Assembly (NCBI RefSeq): GCF_029873635.1
Contig: NC_080423.1
Location: 90,503,191-90,567,190 of the forward strand
Length of the DNA: 64,000 nucleotides
Direction: 5' to 3'
Source: Malania oleifera
Taxonomy: Eukaryota; Streptophyta; Magnoliopsida; Santalales; Ximeniaceae
Below the pieces are notes generated by a model. It saw nothing but the letters and a program-made list of their open reading frames with translations. It searched no databases and had not been told where the DNA came from. The translations under genes were made by a program, and so were the position numbers. Of the stretch, positions 32,491 through 44,300 are shown piece after piece. Position 1 is the first letter of the stretch. The number at the start of each line of letters is the position of its first letter.

Positions 32491-34540
32491 AAGCATGAAG
32501 TTGACGTCTTGTCAATTTAAGTTTTTGTTTTGCATTTCTTTTTTTTTTTCTTTTCTTTTTCCTAATTCCATTAGTGTTTGGCCAAAAATGGCATCTAGAT
32601 GTATTTTTGTTATTTATATTCAATAAAAGTCGTTTCTTTTAATAAATGTGTCTATTACATACCAATTTTGGGTTTCAAAAATGACAAACAACATGCACAA
32701 ACATCACACTTTCATTATCATTCATTCTTACATTTCTATCATTCTTAACTCATTCCCACTTTATCAATGCCACTGTGGCATAGAAGAGGTGGATATCTAC
32801 ACTTTAATAAGGGATTAACCTCTAAGATAAGGAATGACCTTCGTTCTGTTACCAATAATTGAAAGAAACTCCTTCGAAGTCCCAACTTGAGATTAAATGT
32901 TCCTTTCTAAACCTAAGGCAAGGAACACCACCCACATTGAGGTAAACATATTTGTTGCTTAGCAATTTTGGATCTTCATCGAACTTCGTTTTCAAAGTTC
33001 ACCGCTAAGTTGTTATTCATGCTTCAACATATCGGAAGAATGATCTCGAATGAACTTTGATCATATCATGTTAAAGAGTTGTCAATAAATATGGGTGGCC
33101 ATCAATTGGCCAACTAGTTTTCCCTATAAAACTATGCGGATTGAGTCATCAATTGCAAGCCCTTTAAACCTTTTAATTGGCTTATTTCTTTCTACAACTC
33201 AAAATTCCTAAATTACATGGGTATGGAGCCCTGGTCAATGATATACAAGTGTGCAATGAAGAAAGAAACACATAATTTGGCACGAAAAAGCCAAATATGC
33301 CTATAACAATAGAAAATAAATGCAAAAGCCATGAATGAATGTCAAAATTTTTAAAAGGCTATTCAAGAACAAGATTTCAACAAGATGGAAGAACTATGTC
33401 AATGCCTGATCCTATACTAGGTATGTAGGTAGCTTGTTTCAAACAAGTTTGGTCCCAACTTATTTGCTCTCAAATGTATAAATTTCAATAATAATGATAG
33501 GGGCAAAGGGGTAAACCATTAGGTTTTGAGCCTGAGTTTCCATCATTTCATTTTAACCAACACAACCTATGTTTCGTCTTGTGTCAAAAGGTCCACCTCG
33601 AGGTCATGACTTTTAACATAATGTGTGAAAAAAAGTTTGCTCTCAAATGTACAATTTTTGATAACAATGCTATGGGGGCAAAGGGGTAAACCATTGTGTT
33701 TTGAGCTTGAGTTTCCATCATTTCATTTTACCCAACCCAAGCCTACGATTCATCTTGTCTTAAGAAGTTCACCTTAAGGTCATGACTCTTAATGTAATGT
33801 GTGAAAAAGTTTGCTCAAAGAAGACAATAAAAGATTGAAAAAAAAAAAAAAAGGCTCCCTAGATGAAAACCCACAAGTATAGCCTAGGCAAAAGTAAGAG
33901 CATGCAAATTAAAGTATCATTTGAAGACCCTAATTGATAAAGTAATAAGGCATATGTTGGTGTTCATTGTAAAAACATCCATTAGGGACTTTGTGACAGC
34001 AACCAATGATAGCGATCATTAGTCCTTTAAACTCTCATAAACATTTTAAGCTTAATATACCCTTTTTTTCAAGACCCTAAGCTTAACCTACATTACTCGC
34101 TTTAAAATCTCATTTTAATCAAAGGTTGATTGCTTATGGTAAGGTCTAGTCTCTAAACTATGCATGCACCATTATCTTCATACCACCACATTGAATCATA
34201 TAAACTTCTCCTTAAAAAGAATGCTCCATCATCACTACACTACCATATTGAGGTTTTGGCATGGTTGCATAGTTGGTATCATTTTTAAAACCTTGACTGT
34301 GAAGTGACATTTTGTTTGTTACCTATAATAAACCTATGCCTATTCAACTTCTACTTGGAGTAACTACTTCCATGTTAATTAGAAATTCCATCATCCTTAA
34401 TTGCACTATCAATTCATGATTCTCCATTTACCATCTAATCCTTTTAACCCTCATTTTGTGTCATACACTGTTTGAATTAATCAAATGACAAATGGACTAC
34501 AAAATTGAAAGTTCGACCAATGGTTACCTTAAAACATGAA
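32491..34540. other. Non-coding sequence between Tat gag and a Copia fragment
   Basis: No supported gene. 33060-33180 resembles 24480-24600, supporting a Tat-type origin. Contains the 173-bp tandem duplication at 33463-33809. Confidence 0.5.
33463..33809 (+). repeat. Tandem duplication, two units of about 173 bp
   Basis: Units 33463-33635 and 33636-33809 both start TTTGCTCTCAAATGTA, both contain GGGGCAAAGGGGTAAACCATT and GAGTTTCCATCATTTCATTT, and both end GTCATGACT(C/T)TTAA...GTGTGAAAAA; a third partial start (TTTGCTCAAAG) follows at 33810. They differ at roughly one position in eight by eye. Confidence 0.9.
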
Positions 34541-34548
34541 CTTGGGAG

Positions 34549-35564
34549 CTAGTTTTCGGAATTGTATTTGGGAGCTATTGGAGCGGATCCATTAGAAGAG
34601 ACAAGTTGCATAGATATGAACAAGGTGGATGACTCAGGTGGAGTATATGGAGACATGTTAGGTGGTAATGACTTATCCGATAATAAGATAGGATGTGTTT
34701 CTAGGGAAGTTGACTTAAAAGAAGAGCTTGTCTCAAGAGTATCGAGAAAAAGATCTGCGGAGAGATTAGTGAAGAGTAAAGAGGTGTTGTCGTGTGGCAT
34801 ATGAAACTTGGATATGGAGGAAAACATCTTGTGTTCCCAGAAAACAACATGACGTGACACTCTGAGACTTTTGGAGTGAGGATCCCAACATCTATAGACT
34901 TTGTGTTCAACACCGTATCCCAAAAAACAGCATAAACGAGATATCGGTTCCAATTTGGTATCCTTATAAGACTGAAGGGGAACAAAACATGCACAACCAA
35001 ATACCTTAAGAGTGTCATAGTCGAGAGGGTGACCATAGAGACACTCAAAGGGTGATTGATTCCCAATGATGGGAGAAGACACATGATTCTTGGTGTAAAC
35101 AACTGTAAGAGCAACTTCACCCCAAAAACGTTCAAGACATGAACCAGATATAAGAAGAGCATGAACCGTATTGAGAATGTCCGGTGTTTGCACTCAGCAC
35201 GCCCATTTTGTTGAGAGGTGCTGGGACATGAACAATGATAAAGAGAGCCATGTTGGTGAAGAAAGTTAAGGACCCAAGAGTCTGTGTATTCAACTGCATT
35301 GTATGCATGAAATACTTTGATATTGCAAGAAAATCGAGTTTTGACTATGGTAGCAAAATCAAAATACAACCGGGGTAATTCAGATCGGTTACACATAAGA
35401 AATATCCAGGTATAACGAGAGTAATCGTCAATAAAAATGACAAAATAGCAAGAGCATCCCATAGTAGTAGTGGGAGATGGGCTCCAAACATCAAAGTGAA
35501 TTAAGTTAAGGTGTAGAAGAAGAAAAGTCGCTTTTGTGATGCTGATTTTTTTGCAAGTTGACAA
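34549..35564 (-). pseudogene. pol: Copia integrase
   Basis: Two overlapping minus-strand frames together give the integrase core. From 35564: HFDVWSPSPTTTMGC, FVIFIDDYSRYTWIF, then VFHAYNAVEYTDSW and HQHGSLYHCSCPSTSQQNG. From 35193 in a second frame: LLISGSCLERFWGEVALTVVY, PIIGNQSPFECLYGHP, VFGCACFVPLQ and CCFLGYGVEHKVYRCWDP. The frameshift falls near 35190. The segment where the second catalytic Asp is expected reads HAYNAVEY, with an Asn, and PSTSQQNGRAECKHR keeps the Glu. It is inactive. Confidence 0.87.
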
Positions 35565-35582
35565 GGAAAAATCAAATTGTTC

Positions 35583-36250
35583 TTAATTAACAAGCCCCAA
35601 ATTATCACTAGACACTAAGGTTTGGAGGCGACCAACAAAAGCATGACCAAGATGAGAATGCCAATGACTGATGGATGGTGTGGATGATACTAGAGTTGCC
35701 ATCTGAACTGATGAGGAGAAGTGAGATGGAATTTGAAGATTAGTGAGATCAAAGAGTCGTCCAACCTTACGGCCTAACCCAAGAGTTTGTCTCGTTTGTG
35801 GATCCTGCAGACAACAACCAAAAGCAGATAAAATGACAGTTAGACCAAAGTCACATAATTGACCAACAAATATAAGATTGAGAGTGAGTTGAGGAATACA
35901 GTAAGTATTAGGAAAAGAAGTGTTTAATGTTGAAATTTTTTCGATATGGCTCATGTTTATGAGAGAACCATCAGCAATTTGAATGGCCGGAGTATGGCTA
36001 GCAAGACGTTTGGTGAAAAAGAGGGTGGAATTAGGTGTCAAGTGATTACAACATGTAGAGTCAAAGAACCAATATGAATTACCTGAGGTGACTGACATAG
36101 CATTTGAGGATGGATTACCAGAATAAGCAAGGACTTGTTGGACAATTTGCTCAATGTTAGAAGCAGAAAGCATTTTAGTGGAAGTAGAGGATGATGAGCA
36201 TTCAACAGTAGTGGCGGTGGATCTAGAAGGAGTACCGTGAGACGGGTATT
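35583..36250 (-). pseudogene. pol: Copia protease and GAG-pre-integrase domain
   Basis: The frame contains YWFFDSTCCNHLTPNSTLF, the protease active-site region (usually D-S-G-A; here D-S-T-C), IQIADGSLINMSHI, and YCIPQLTLNLIFVGQLCDFG, then LQDPQTRQTLGLGRKVGRLF and HWHSHLGHAFVGRLQTLVSS, the GAG-pre-integrase signature. The changed Gly-Ala positions make protease activity unlikely. The frame begins at an internal Met (36173); the upstream spacer (36174-36330) carries stops. Confidence 0.88.
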
Positions 36251-36339
36251 GCTAGGAATGCATGTTGGGGTTTTAGAAACAATCGCGTTGAAGATGACTA
36301 GGGGTTTGTTTTTGACAAAAATGGCAAACTCGAACTGGA

Positions 36340-37175
36340 CATTCTAAGAGAATGTGTCTCGGTTTCTTGCAATAATTGTAGCAGAATTTCTTTGAAGATA
36401 TAGATGGAGGCCCTTTGTTATTGGGGCAAGGTCCCTTGGGAGTGGCGAAGACAACATCTGTAGGGGTTGTTTTGCGACGGGCAATGCGAGTTTCCTAAGA
36501 GATAAGTTCAGTGACAACTTAATCCAAAGTAGGTAAGGGTCTGCAGTGAAGGAGAGATGCACAAACATGCTCAAAGTCATTAGTGAGGGCCATTAGAAAA
36601 AGAACCAAGTGCTGACGATCCCAATAGTTGGGAAATTTTTCAGCATTAGTGGAATTTGTAAATTATGGTTCTGAGGAAGGAAGTTGATCCCAAACATAGT
36701 GCATCTCAAATGGGAAATTATTGATGGATTGCCCAACTTGTTGTTGCATGCGGTGTTGGGTGCCTAGAAGTTGATATTGATGAGACAAATTCGCGGTGGT
36801 GTAACGTTTCTTCAAAAAGTCCCAAAGTGATTTGACAATTTTGAATCTCCCAAACTGGAGACTAATGGAGTGTATGCACATGTTGTGAATCCAAGTGATG
36901 ATCTGGTTGTTTTTGCTATCCCACTTCTCAAAACAATCCATGTATTTGATGTTGACTTCACCATCAATTTTCTTTGGTTCGGTGATATCGCCAAAGCTTT
37001 CTGTCCTTAAGAAAGCTCGACATAGCCTGAGCCCATATAGTGTAGTTGGGGCCTTCCATGATGATGGAATTGGGTTTTGAAGCTTCAAGATGCTCCATAG
37101 TGTGCGGAGGCGACGATAGTGGCCGAAGGAGGGCAGTGGAGGCTGGAAACGAGTGATTTTAGTTGGAGGCGGCAA
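36340..37175 (-). pseudogene. gag: Copia gag
   Basis: 37175-36663 gives RAFLRTESFGDITEPKKIDG, WDSKNNQIITWIHNMCIHS, KSLWDFLKKRYTTANLSHQY and QQQVGQSINNFPFEMH, a Copia-type (UBN2-like) gag. After a stop at about 36660 the region 36580-36344 corresponds to the rest of gag and its basic tail; at about 36330 the other frame shows a knuckle-like FCQKQTP-type piece that is too decayed to assign. Upstream (37180-37470) is a Gly/Arg-rich leader with GGTCGGAGGCGG-like words. Confidence 0.78.
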
Positions 37176-37300
37176 CCGGAGACAAGCAGCTACGGTCGGA
37201 GGTCGGTGGGTGGTCGAAGTTGGTGACCGGAGACAAGCGATGGCAATTGAAGGCAGTGATGGCGGCCGGAGGTTGGCAGCCGGACAAGTATGAAGATGAT

Positions 37301-37460
37301 ATACAAGAAGTCTTTCTAATGTGAAGAATCAACTAATAATAGTTGCAATCACAGAGCATACTCAACTCTTGATATACCGGGGCTATACAAGAAGTATTTT
37401 TTATGTGAAAGATCCACTTACAGTGGTAATCACAGAACATGCTCAACTCTTGATAGGCCA
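37301..37460. repeat. Direct repeat of about 80 bp in the Copia leader
   Basis: Two copies share TATACAAGAAGT(A/C)TTTTT...ATGTGAA, then AATCACAGA(G/A)CAT and CTCAACTCTTGATA. They adjoin each other between the primer site and gag of the 34549-37704 element. Confidence 0.8.
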
Positions 37461-37472
37461 AGCAGCCCAAGG

Positions 37473-37488
37473 CCCACCTCTGATACCA
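37473..37488 (-). other. Primer-binding site (initiator tRNA-Met type)
   Basis: The minus strand reads TGGTATCAGAGGTGGG three bases inside the LTR border at 37492. Confidence 0.88.
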
Positions 37489-37489
37489 T

Positions 37490-37491
<2 letters not shown>

Positions 37492-37562
<71 letters not shown>

Positions 37563-37704
37563 ATAATTGTATTGAATGATGTGATTTTGTATATAAGAGG
37601 GGTATCCTATTTATAGTCTAGTCCAAGGAAAAGATTTGTCTATCATGTCAATGTGGGACAAGTGTTATATACATCACATGGGACAAGTTTTATATACATT
37701 AACA
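37492..37704 (-). mobile_element. Short Copia 5' LTR with (GA)n expansion
   Basis: A 213-bp LTR bounded by TGAGAGAG (37492) and ATTAACA (37704) on the plus strand. In its own direction it starts TGTTAATGTATATAAAAC, contains CTATAAATAGG near 37610 as the TATA box, and ends in a long CT tract (about 34 units; GA on the plus strand, 37493-37559), which enlarges the LTR's transcribed end. Confidence 0.82.
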
Positions 37705-38210
37705 GTGAATAATTTACTGATCAAGTAGGGTGTTGTTTGCGATGCCCTAGTCTGAATGCTATGTTTGGGAGCATGTATTTCAAACTTTGAATTTGAAAAT
37801 TTGGATGAATTTGGACAAATTTGGACAAATATAAATACAAATTTATATGACATTTTATTCAAATCCAAATTCAAAATATCTTCAAATTTAGGGAAAATAA
37901 AATTTTATTGGAGTGGACTAACAAATTCTATTTAGAAGCACCATCGAAATGGTTTTGCATAAGTTGCATAAACTTATTTTGGGCCCACTAGGCATTAAGG
38001 AGAATATCTACAAAATAGGCCCAAGGTTGAAGGACCTGGGCTTGGGCTTTCACTGCCAATCCTCTCTAAGGCGGCAGGCCATGGGCTTAACAGCTTCCCA
38101 TCTTCAAGCGGCCGAGCATTCAACGAGTTCGAGTAGGCAGCCGGTTGGGAGATCGTCTCTGAGTTTTCTAGTTCTACCTGGAAGGAGGAACTCACTGTAA
38201 TGCCATAGTG
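37705..38210 (+). promoter_or_regulatory. Upstream region and 5' untranslated region of the host gene
   Basis: No transposon was recognised here. TGGGCCCACTA at 37980-37990 and AGGCCCAAGG near 38018 are GGCCCA/TGGGCC (site II-type) elements, which in plants are common in promoters of housekeeping genes. No clear TATA box was seen near them. 37790-37900 is an AAATTTGGA-rich stretch. The first in-frame ATG of the gene is at 38211; an ATG at 38195 is followed directly by a stop (ATG CCA TAG). Confidence 0.5.
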
Positions 38211-38358
38211 ATGGCGAGGAATTGGAGAATCGCTAGAGATGGAAGAACGCTGCTCTTTCTTGTGCTGCTGTGGCCGTTGAGTTGTCTTGCTTACAGGCCA
38301 GGTGACCTCGTTCCCATGAGCAGGATGGGTCAATATCACTCTGTATGAACTCAAACTC

Positions 38359-38389
<31 letters not shown>

Positions 38390-41300
38390 ACTGTGATGAA
38401 TTCAATGATTTGTTGATCTTTTCTTCTAATTGGCGTATTGTAGATGAGAACTGTGTGGCATGACATGATAGGTCGCCATTGCCCCATCTTCGCCGTAAAC
38501 CGTGAGGTACTCTATTCCTTAATTAGTGGATTAGGGCTCTCTCTTTGGTTATTTCTTCCTGTAAGTCTCATCAGTCGTCTCTCTCTTAATTGGGTGCAGG
38601 TTTTGATTCCTATACCAATGCCAACTGGTTATACTGGCGCCGATCCCTATAAAATGTAAGGGGCTTATTATGGGTTTTATATCTTCCACTCTCCGTGCCT
38701 GTGTATGTGTGTGAGTGTTTGTGATGTTTTTTTTTTTTTTTTTTGAAATTTGGAATATGTGTGTGTGTTCCATGTCTAGAGCCCAAAAAAGAAAAAAAAA
38801 AAAGAAAAAGAAAAGAAAAGAATGCCACGAAATTTGGAAACCAAGCCTCGTGGAACATGCATATGGTTAAGAAAATACTTCCTTAGAGTATGATCATTGA
38901 AAATGGGGATCAAGAATATCATTCTATTTGCATAGACTCAACTGTTTGATAATATTCAATAATTGTTGTTGTAAGAACCCCTATTTTATTGCAAGCATGC
39001 GTATTTTTTCTGGTCAAAATGGGGCCATTCAAAGATGTTCAGTTTCTCTATACTTCTGATTTAGTACCTGGAGTATTTACCAAACTGATTTTAAGAGTTT
39101 GGCTGCATTGGCACCCTGTTTCAAATAACTGGGTGCTAGCTAGGGACTCCAAGTTTGTGCAATAGAACTATTTGGTCATTTGCATATGCTTTTCATGGGA
39201 TTCCCCAACTTTTTGTAAAAAATAAAAATGATTCATGTGCAGATCATTTCAAGTGGGAAGAGAAAAATTTCTCATACCATGGCTTCTTGTGATAAATCGG
39301 AAGAGTCCTGAGGTTCCAATGATTGATGTGCATTTGGTAAGGTTATCATTCAACGAAGACAATATTCTCGGGGTTACTGTTTTGATCTGAACATTTTACT
39401 CACTGTAATTGTCCAAATGAAGAAAAGCATAAAGGATGTATAAAAAAAATGATTAGGTAAATTTTTGATGTTGAGATTGTTGTATGTGCAATGGATGTTT
39501 ATTGATTTGTATGACATGCAGAGGTATTCGGGAAGCGATTTACATGGTGTCACTGCAAAAGTTGTAGATATGCCTCACCACTGTATGTAATACTTATTCT
39601 AAATAACTTCTTCCTTTATACCCTGCACAAACTTTAATATGATACTTGAAGTATGAGTTTGCATTTTTTTGTAACAAACAAGTTCATTAATTAAAAGAAA
39701 TAACAAGAAAGGAGGATACGATATCCTCCATTTAAGGAATAAACAGAATTATGTCAGTGCTGCCTTCCAGTCCCCTTGAAGAATAAAAAGCAGCAGGCCT
39801 CCAAAAATTCCAAAAGAATGTCCCCAAAAAACAGCAAAAGTAACTTTCTCCCTAAGCAAACTCAGAGAAGTCTTCGTATCTTTGAAAATTCTTGCACTCC
39901 TTTTGAGCCAAAGAACCCACAAAATACAAAATACTGCACAATTCCAAAAAACCCTCCTCTTCTAGTCTTCCCCAAACCCTGTAAAGTCAGCATAAAAAAA
40001 TCATGTACATTTTGCGAAGCCACTCAATCCTCACCAAACAAGCAAACAAAGTATTCTATATTTACCTTGACACCCAGCAATGAAGGAAAAAATGATCATT
40101 GGACTTGTTTGCCTCATGCACAGCATGCAAGCATCTGGACTGAGAGTTTTATGAGAACTTTTTATATGTAGCTAGTCTTTCATATTAATCTTCTTGTGAA
40201 TCAAAGTCTAGATGAAAGCTTGGATTTTGAAGGGAACTTTTGCTTTCCAAATAGCTTCTTTCAAACAAAAATATATGGGGTTTGAAGATTTTGTAAGATG
40301 AATGAGAAAAGACTTCGAAGAGAAAGACCTAGAAGAATCCTCAACCCAAAGCCTTGCATCCCCCTCAAAGCAGGAACAAAAGAATCTAGCACACCCAATG
40401 AAGAAGTTGATTTGATGCATTTTGATTAGAAGGGAGTCTAAACCATTTAAGCACCAATAGCTTCACAGATGTCTAACCTACCCAAGCGTCCTCCTAGAAA
40501 TGAATTCTATCACCATTAAGGAGAGTAAGAGGCAAGAAAATACAAATTACTTGGGAAACAAATTTCTAGGGCCTTCCATGGGTAACTTTGCCTCTTCCCT
40601 AGTATTCCATATTTCCATCCATTCTGGTGAATTCCATACCTAGTGAATTGAAGATGCACCTCCTCCTCCTCCCTCCTAATCAAAAGACCCCTAATCTTCC
40701 CAAGATTCTGAGTGTGGAGAACCAGCCTACACAAATTTTACACTACCGATAAACCCTAAATGAGTCCCTCATCCAAGCATTGAGAATCATTGACGTATGA
40801 GTATAGCTAAGGCACTCTCTAAAGTCTAATCAACTTGTGTGACAAGGTCCCAAAACCCTTCTAATGCAACACTTTATCAAGAAAACCCCAATTAACCACG
40901 TCAGAGATCTTTTCAAATCCAATTTCAAAACTATGGCCTTCGCCTCACATCCTCCATCACCTCATTAGCAACCAAAATTTTTTCTTTCTACAAAAGCAAC
41001 TTGGGCCATCAAAACCATGTCCCCCAGCTCCTCTCTAATTCACCTTAGTCAACACTTTATAAACAGTATTCACTATTTTGATTGGCCTAAAATCCTTCAC
41101 CCTCCTAGACCTTTCCTTTTTTGGAATGAGGGCAATGAAGGTAGATTTAATGCTCTTACACACCTCCCAGTATTATGGAAATCCCCCAAAAATCTCATAA
41201 TCATCTTTCAACATGTCCCAACTATCTTGGGAAAAAGTTGTCGTAAAATCGTATGGGCCCCATGCTTTATCCCTATCCATGTCAAATGCGACCTGTCTAA

Positions 41301-44300
41301 ACTCTTTAATGAGATTTTTTTCTCCTCCTTCCATTTGCCACCCTATGAAACAACTTACTGTTATGATTACCCTCTTTTTAACCAACTTGACCATCGGCTT
41401 CTGGAACCAACTCCTCTCTTCCCTCAGCAAAAGCACCTCCAACCCATGCAAAGATGAACCTTTCTAACCTTATCATCCTCCCCTAGCAACCACACTCCAC
41501 CAACCTATCCATAGTGTCATTCAAAATATTGTTCCAAACACATCTTTTTCCCACTAATTTAGCTTGTTTTTGACAAACTTCAATTTTATCAAACATTATC
41601 ATGAAAAGAAGGGTGAGATAGCCACATGCTCTTAAACCTAAAGGGGTAGGGCCTCATTTGGATGGGATTCGATTCTAAAGAATCAGACAATGATCAGAGA
41701 TGGGCCTAATCAGCACACTTTCTGTACAATATTAGGGATCTAGTCTTCCAAGAATTGCTAAACAGGAATTTGTCAATGCGAGACAAAGCTTGTCTATCCT
41801 CAAGGCCACCTAACTGCAACAACCATCATTCAAAGGCATATCCCTAAGGCCACAATCCTGAATAAAAAGTCAAAATTCCTCATGCTACTAGTCACCCCTC
41901 GACCCCCCAAACTTCCTTCTCAAATTCGTGATTGCATTGAAATCACCTGCCAGCCAACACAGACTACAAAGTCCAAATAAGCTGGCCATTTCTTCATTTG
42001 TTTCCTTCCTACTCAAATTCTAGTGGCTTTCTATTGGAAGTTTACAATTTGCCAGCTTTTCTTAACTTCAATTATAGGATCATTAGGATGACTTTATTAG
42101 CTTTGAACAGATGGCTATTGGCGATGGTTTTGCTGTTCTAATCTTTATTGCTTCTGTGATGTAAGAAATATGGTGCGGTTATATTGAAATTGGATTCTTT
42201 TCTCTTGCATCAATTTGTGTTGTATTCGGTTTCAGCCAGAACTGATGATTGAACTGAACTCTTTGGTTCAAAACAATTGCAAAATGACACTGAACCGGAA
42301 ACCGATGGTTCGGTTAACAAGAAAACTGCATTTCAACAGTTCGATTCGGTTTGGTTTACAAACAGAATTTTAACATAAACTTTATTCTTTAACTAAAAAC
42401 TCTGCCCACATAGTGAACAGTGTTGGGTGAAGAGCTCAACAATATCAGGCCCATGTCAAGCACAAAAGGCCTGTTGGGAACCCATAGCAGGAGTGCATTT
42501 GAATGGAGAGGGGATGCTGTGTTTTTATAAGGGAGGGAGGAATCCTCCATCTATCATGCTGCTGATATGGGACAAATACACTCACAAGGGGTTGCCCTCT
42601 TACTCAGTTAGATGGTTGCACATGCACTTGCACTTGTTGGTGTTGAGTCTGTTGACTATTGAAGCAATTCCTATCAGGAATTTCCTGACGTCCCACATTT
42701 GTTAGAGAAGTGGATGCTCCAATTTTTCTGTGTAAATTGATTCCATCAATTTAAAGAAATGGAATATATTTCGGTTACTTGGTTTTTTTGGTTCAGTATA
42801 TTTTTAAAACCAAAACTGAAACTGAAAACTGATTTTGATAGATATTGGAAACTGAAACTGAAAAAACTGAGCTGAAGTGTGAAATGGTTTGGTTTCAGTC
42901 CAGTTTTTCGTTTCGGTAATTTTTGTGCACCCCTAGCATCAATATATGCTAGTGCGTGCATCAGTGCATGTGGCGGACAAATTCACACGTTGTTATCATC
43001 CAAGGCACCAATTGCTTCATCAGTATTGCTGAGCATCCCTCAGATCATCATTGATGACTTTAGAAAGCCCATCATTAAAATCATTATCACCATCATCATT
43101 ATTATCATCAAATACCTCAACATGAACTTTAATGTGTGAAGTTTGAACCACTTAATTTACATTAATGAACTAAAGTTTTTTTAAGTCCATAATTTCGATA
43201 GTATTAAATAAATTAAGTCATGTCTGTTGTCCATTTCTTGTACAAGTTATATTAGGTAAACACCAAATCCATGCTACAAGTAATTTAGTAAAGTTTTATA
43301 AAATATAAATTTATTGTTGGATCTTATGATCCAAAATCCTACCAGGATCTAAGGATCCTGCGACAATCCTACTGCAAGAATATTGTGATCCTACCAATTT
43401 GTGATTCTATGTAGCATCAAGATCATTTTAGTAGAGTAGGACTGTAAGATCATACTGCAATTTTAACAACCATGGTTTGCATCCATAGGAAGAATCCATT
43501 TGTTACCCACCTTCACCTGAGATAGAATGTTATATAGAAATTCTGATAAAATGTCATCAGATTCTTCCTAGACAAGGGTAATATCCACGCAAAAAATACT
43601 TCCCCTGAAGGATAGTCCCTAATTCTAGTAAGAAATAATAGTGGAACATATCAAGGGCTATATATATATATACATACATATATCTATATTATATATTATT
43701 TTACGTGTTCATCTTATATAGTTGTTTGCTGACCAATTTGTGTTAAAATTTTAATTTTTTTAAAATAAGTATATATTTAGTTTCCATTATAGGCTGGTTT
43801 GATCTAGTTACGAATGCAGCAGTTTGAACAAATTGTATTCTGTTCCTATGATCCTATCTTGCTAACCCTCCTAGCAATCCTATTTATGATTCCTGATTTT
43901 GTTGACGTTGCTGCAAGGGTGAGAGCGTACTTAATGCCTGTGCTCCTAAGTTACTACTACGCATGGCTGCATCTTCTGAAGAGTTTAGGAAAGTACTTTT
44001 TGATACAGGAGAATCTAATGATGAGGAAGGCTAAGCAAGAAGTGTGAAGCAACTAGTTGAAATTTGAATTCTTTTGATGAGGTGCCATATGTTGAGTTTA
44101 TCATTCTTAGCAAGGGGACGAGGCCCGTGATTCAAATTCAACACTTTTTGTATTTTGAGTTTTTTAGACATTGGGATTTTTGTTTTTCAGAAAATTTCTA
44201 TTTCAAAGAATTTTATATTGGTATTTTATTAGGCAGTCAAAGCCAATGTGAGTCTCACCCCACCCAAACACCCAACTGTATCTCCTTCTTCCTCCTTTCT

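Larger units (their letters stand above)
34549..37704 (-). mobile_element. Ty1/Copia element, 5' LTR to integrase (3' part missing)
   Basis: Minus-strand order: short 5' LTR (37492-37704), primer-binding site (37473-37488), gag (about 36340-37175), protease and GAG-pre-integrase (35583-36173) and integrase (34549-35564). The element stops in the integrase C-terminus at about 34549; RT, RNase H and 3' LTR are absent. Frames are broken at several points. The outside flank of the LTR is GTGAA (37705-37709), with no partner seen. Confidence 0.88.

Noticed and set aside
34562-34804. 80-codon plus-strand frame
   Set aside because: Antisense to the Copia integrase; no independent support.
42225-42938. 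Complete TTCGG-rich MITE
   Set aside because: Only the right end (GTGCACCCCTAG) is recognisable; the left end and target duplication could not be found, so it is reported only as debris.
43814-44047. Possible extra host exon (hydrophobic 77-codon frame)
   Set aside because: The split Tyr codon joins 39582 exactly to 56214, so no exon is needed between them; the frame has no recognised similarity.
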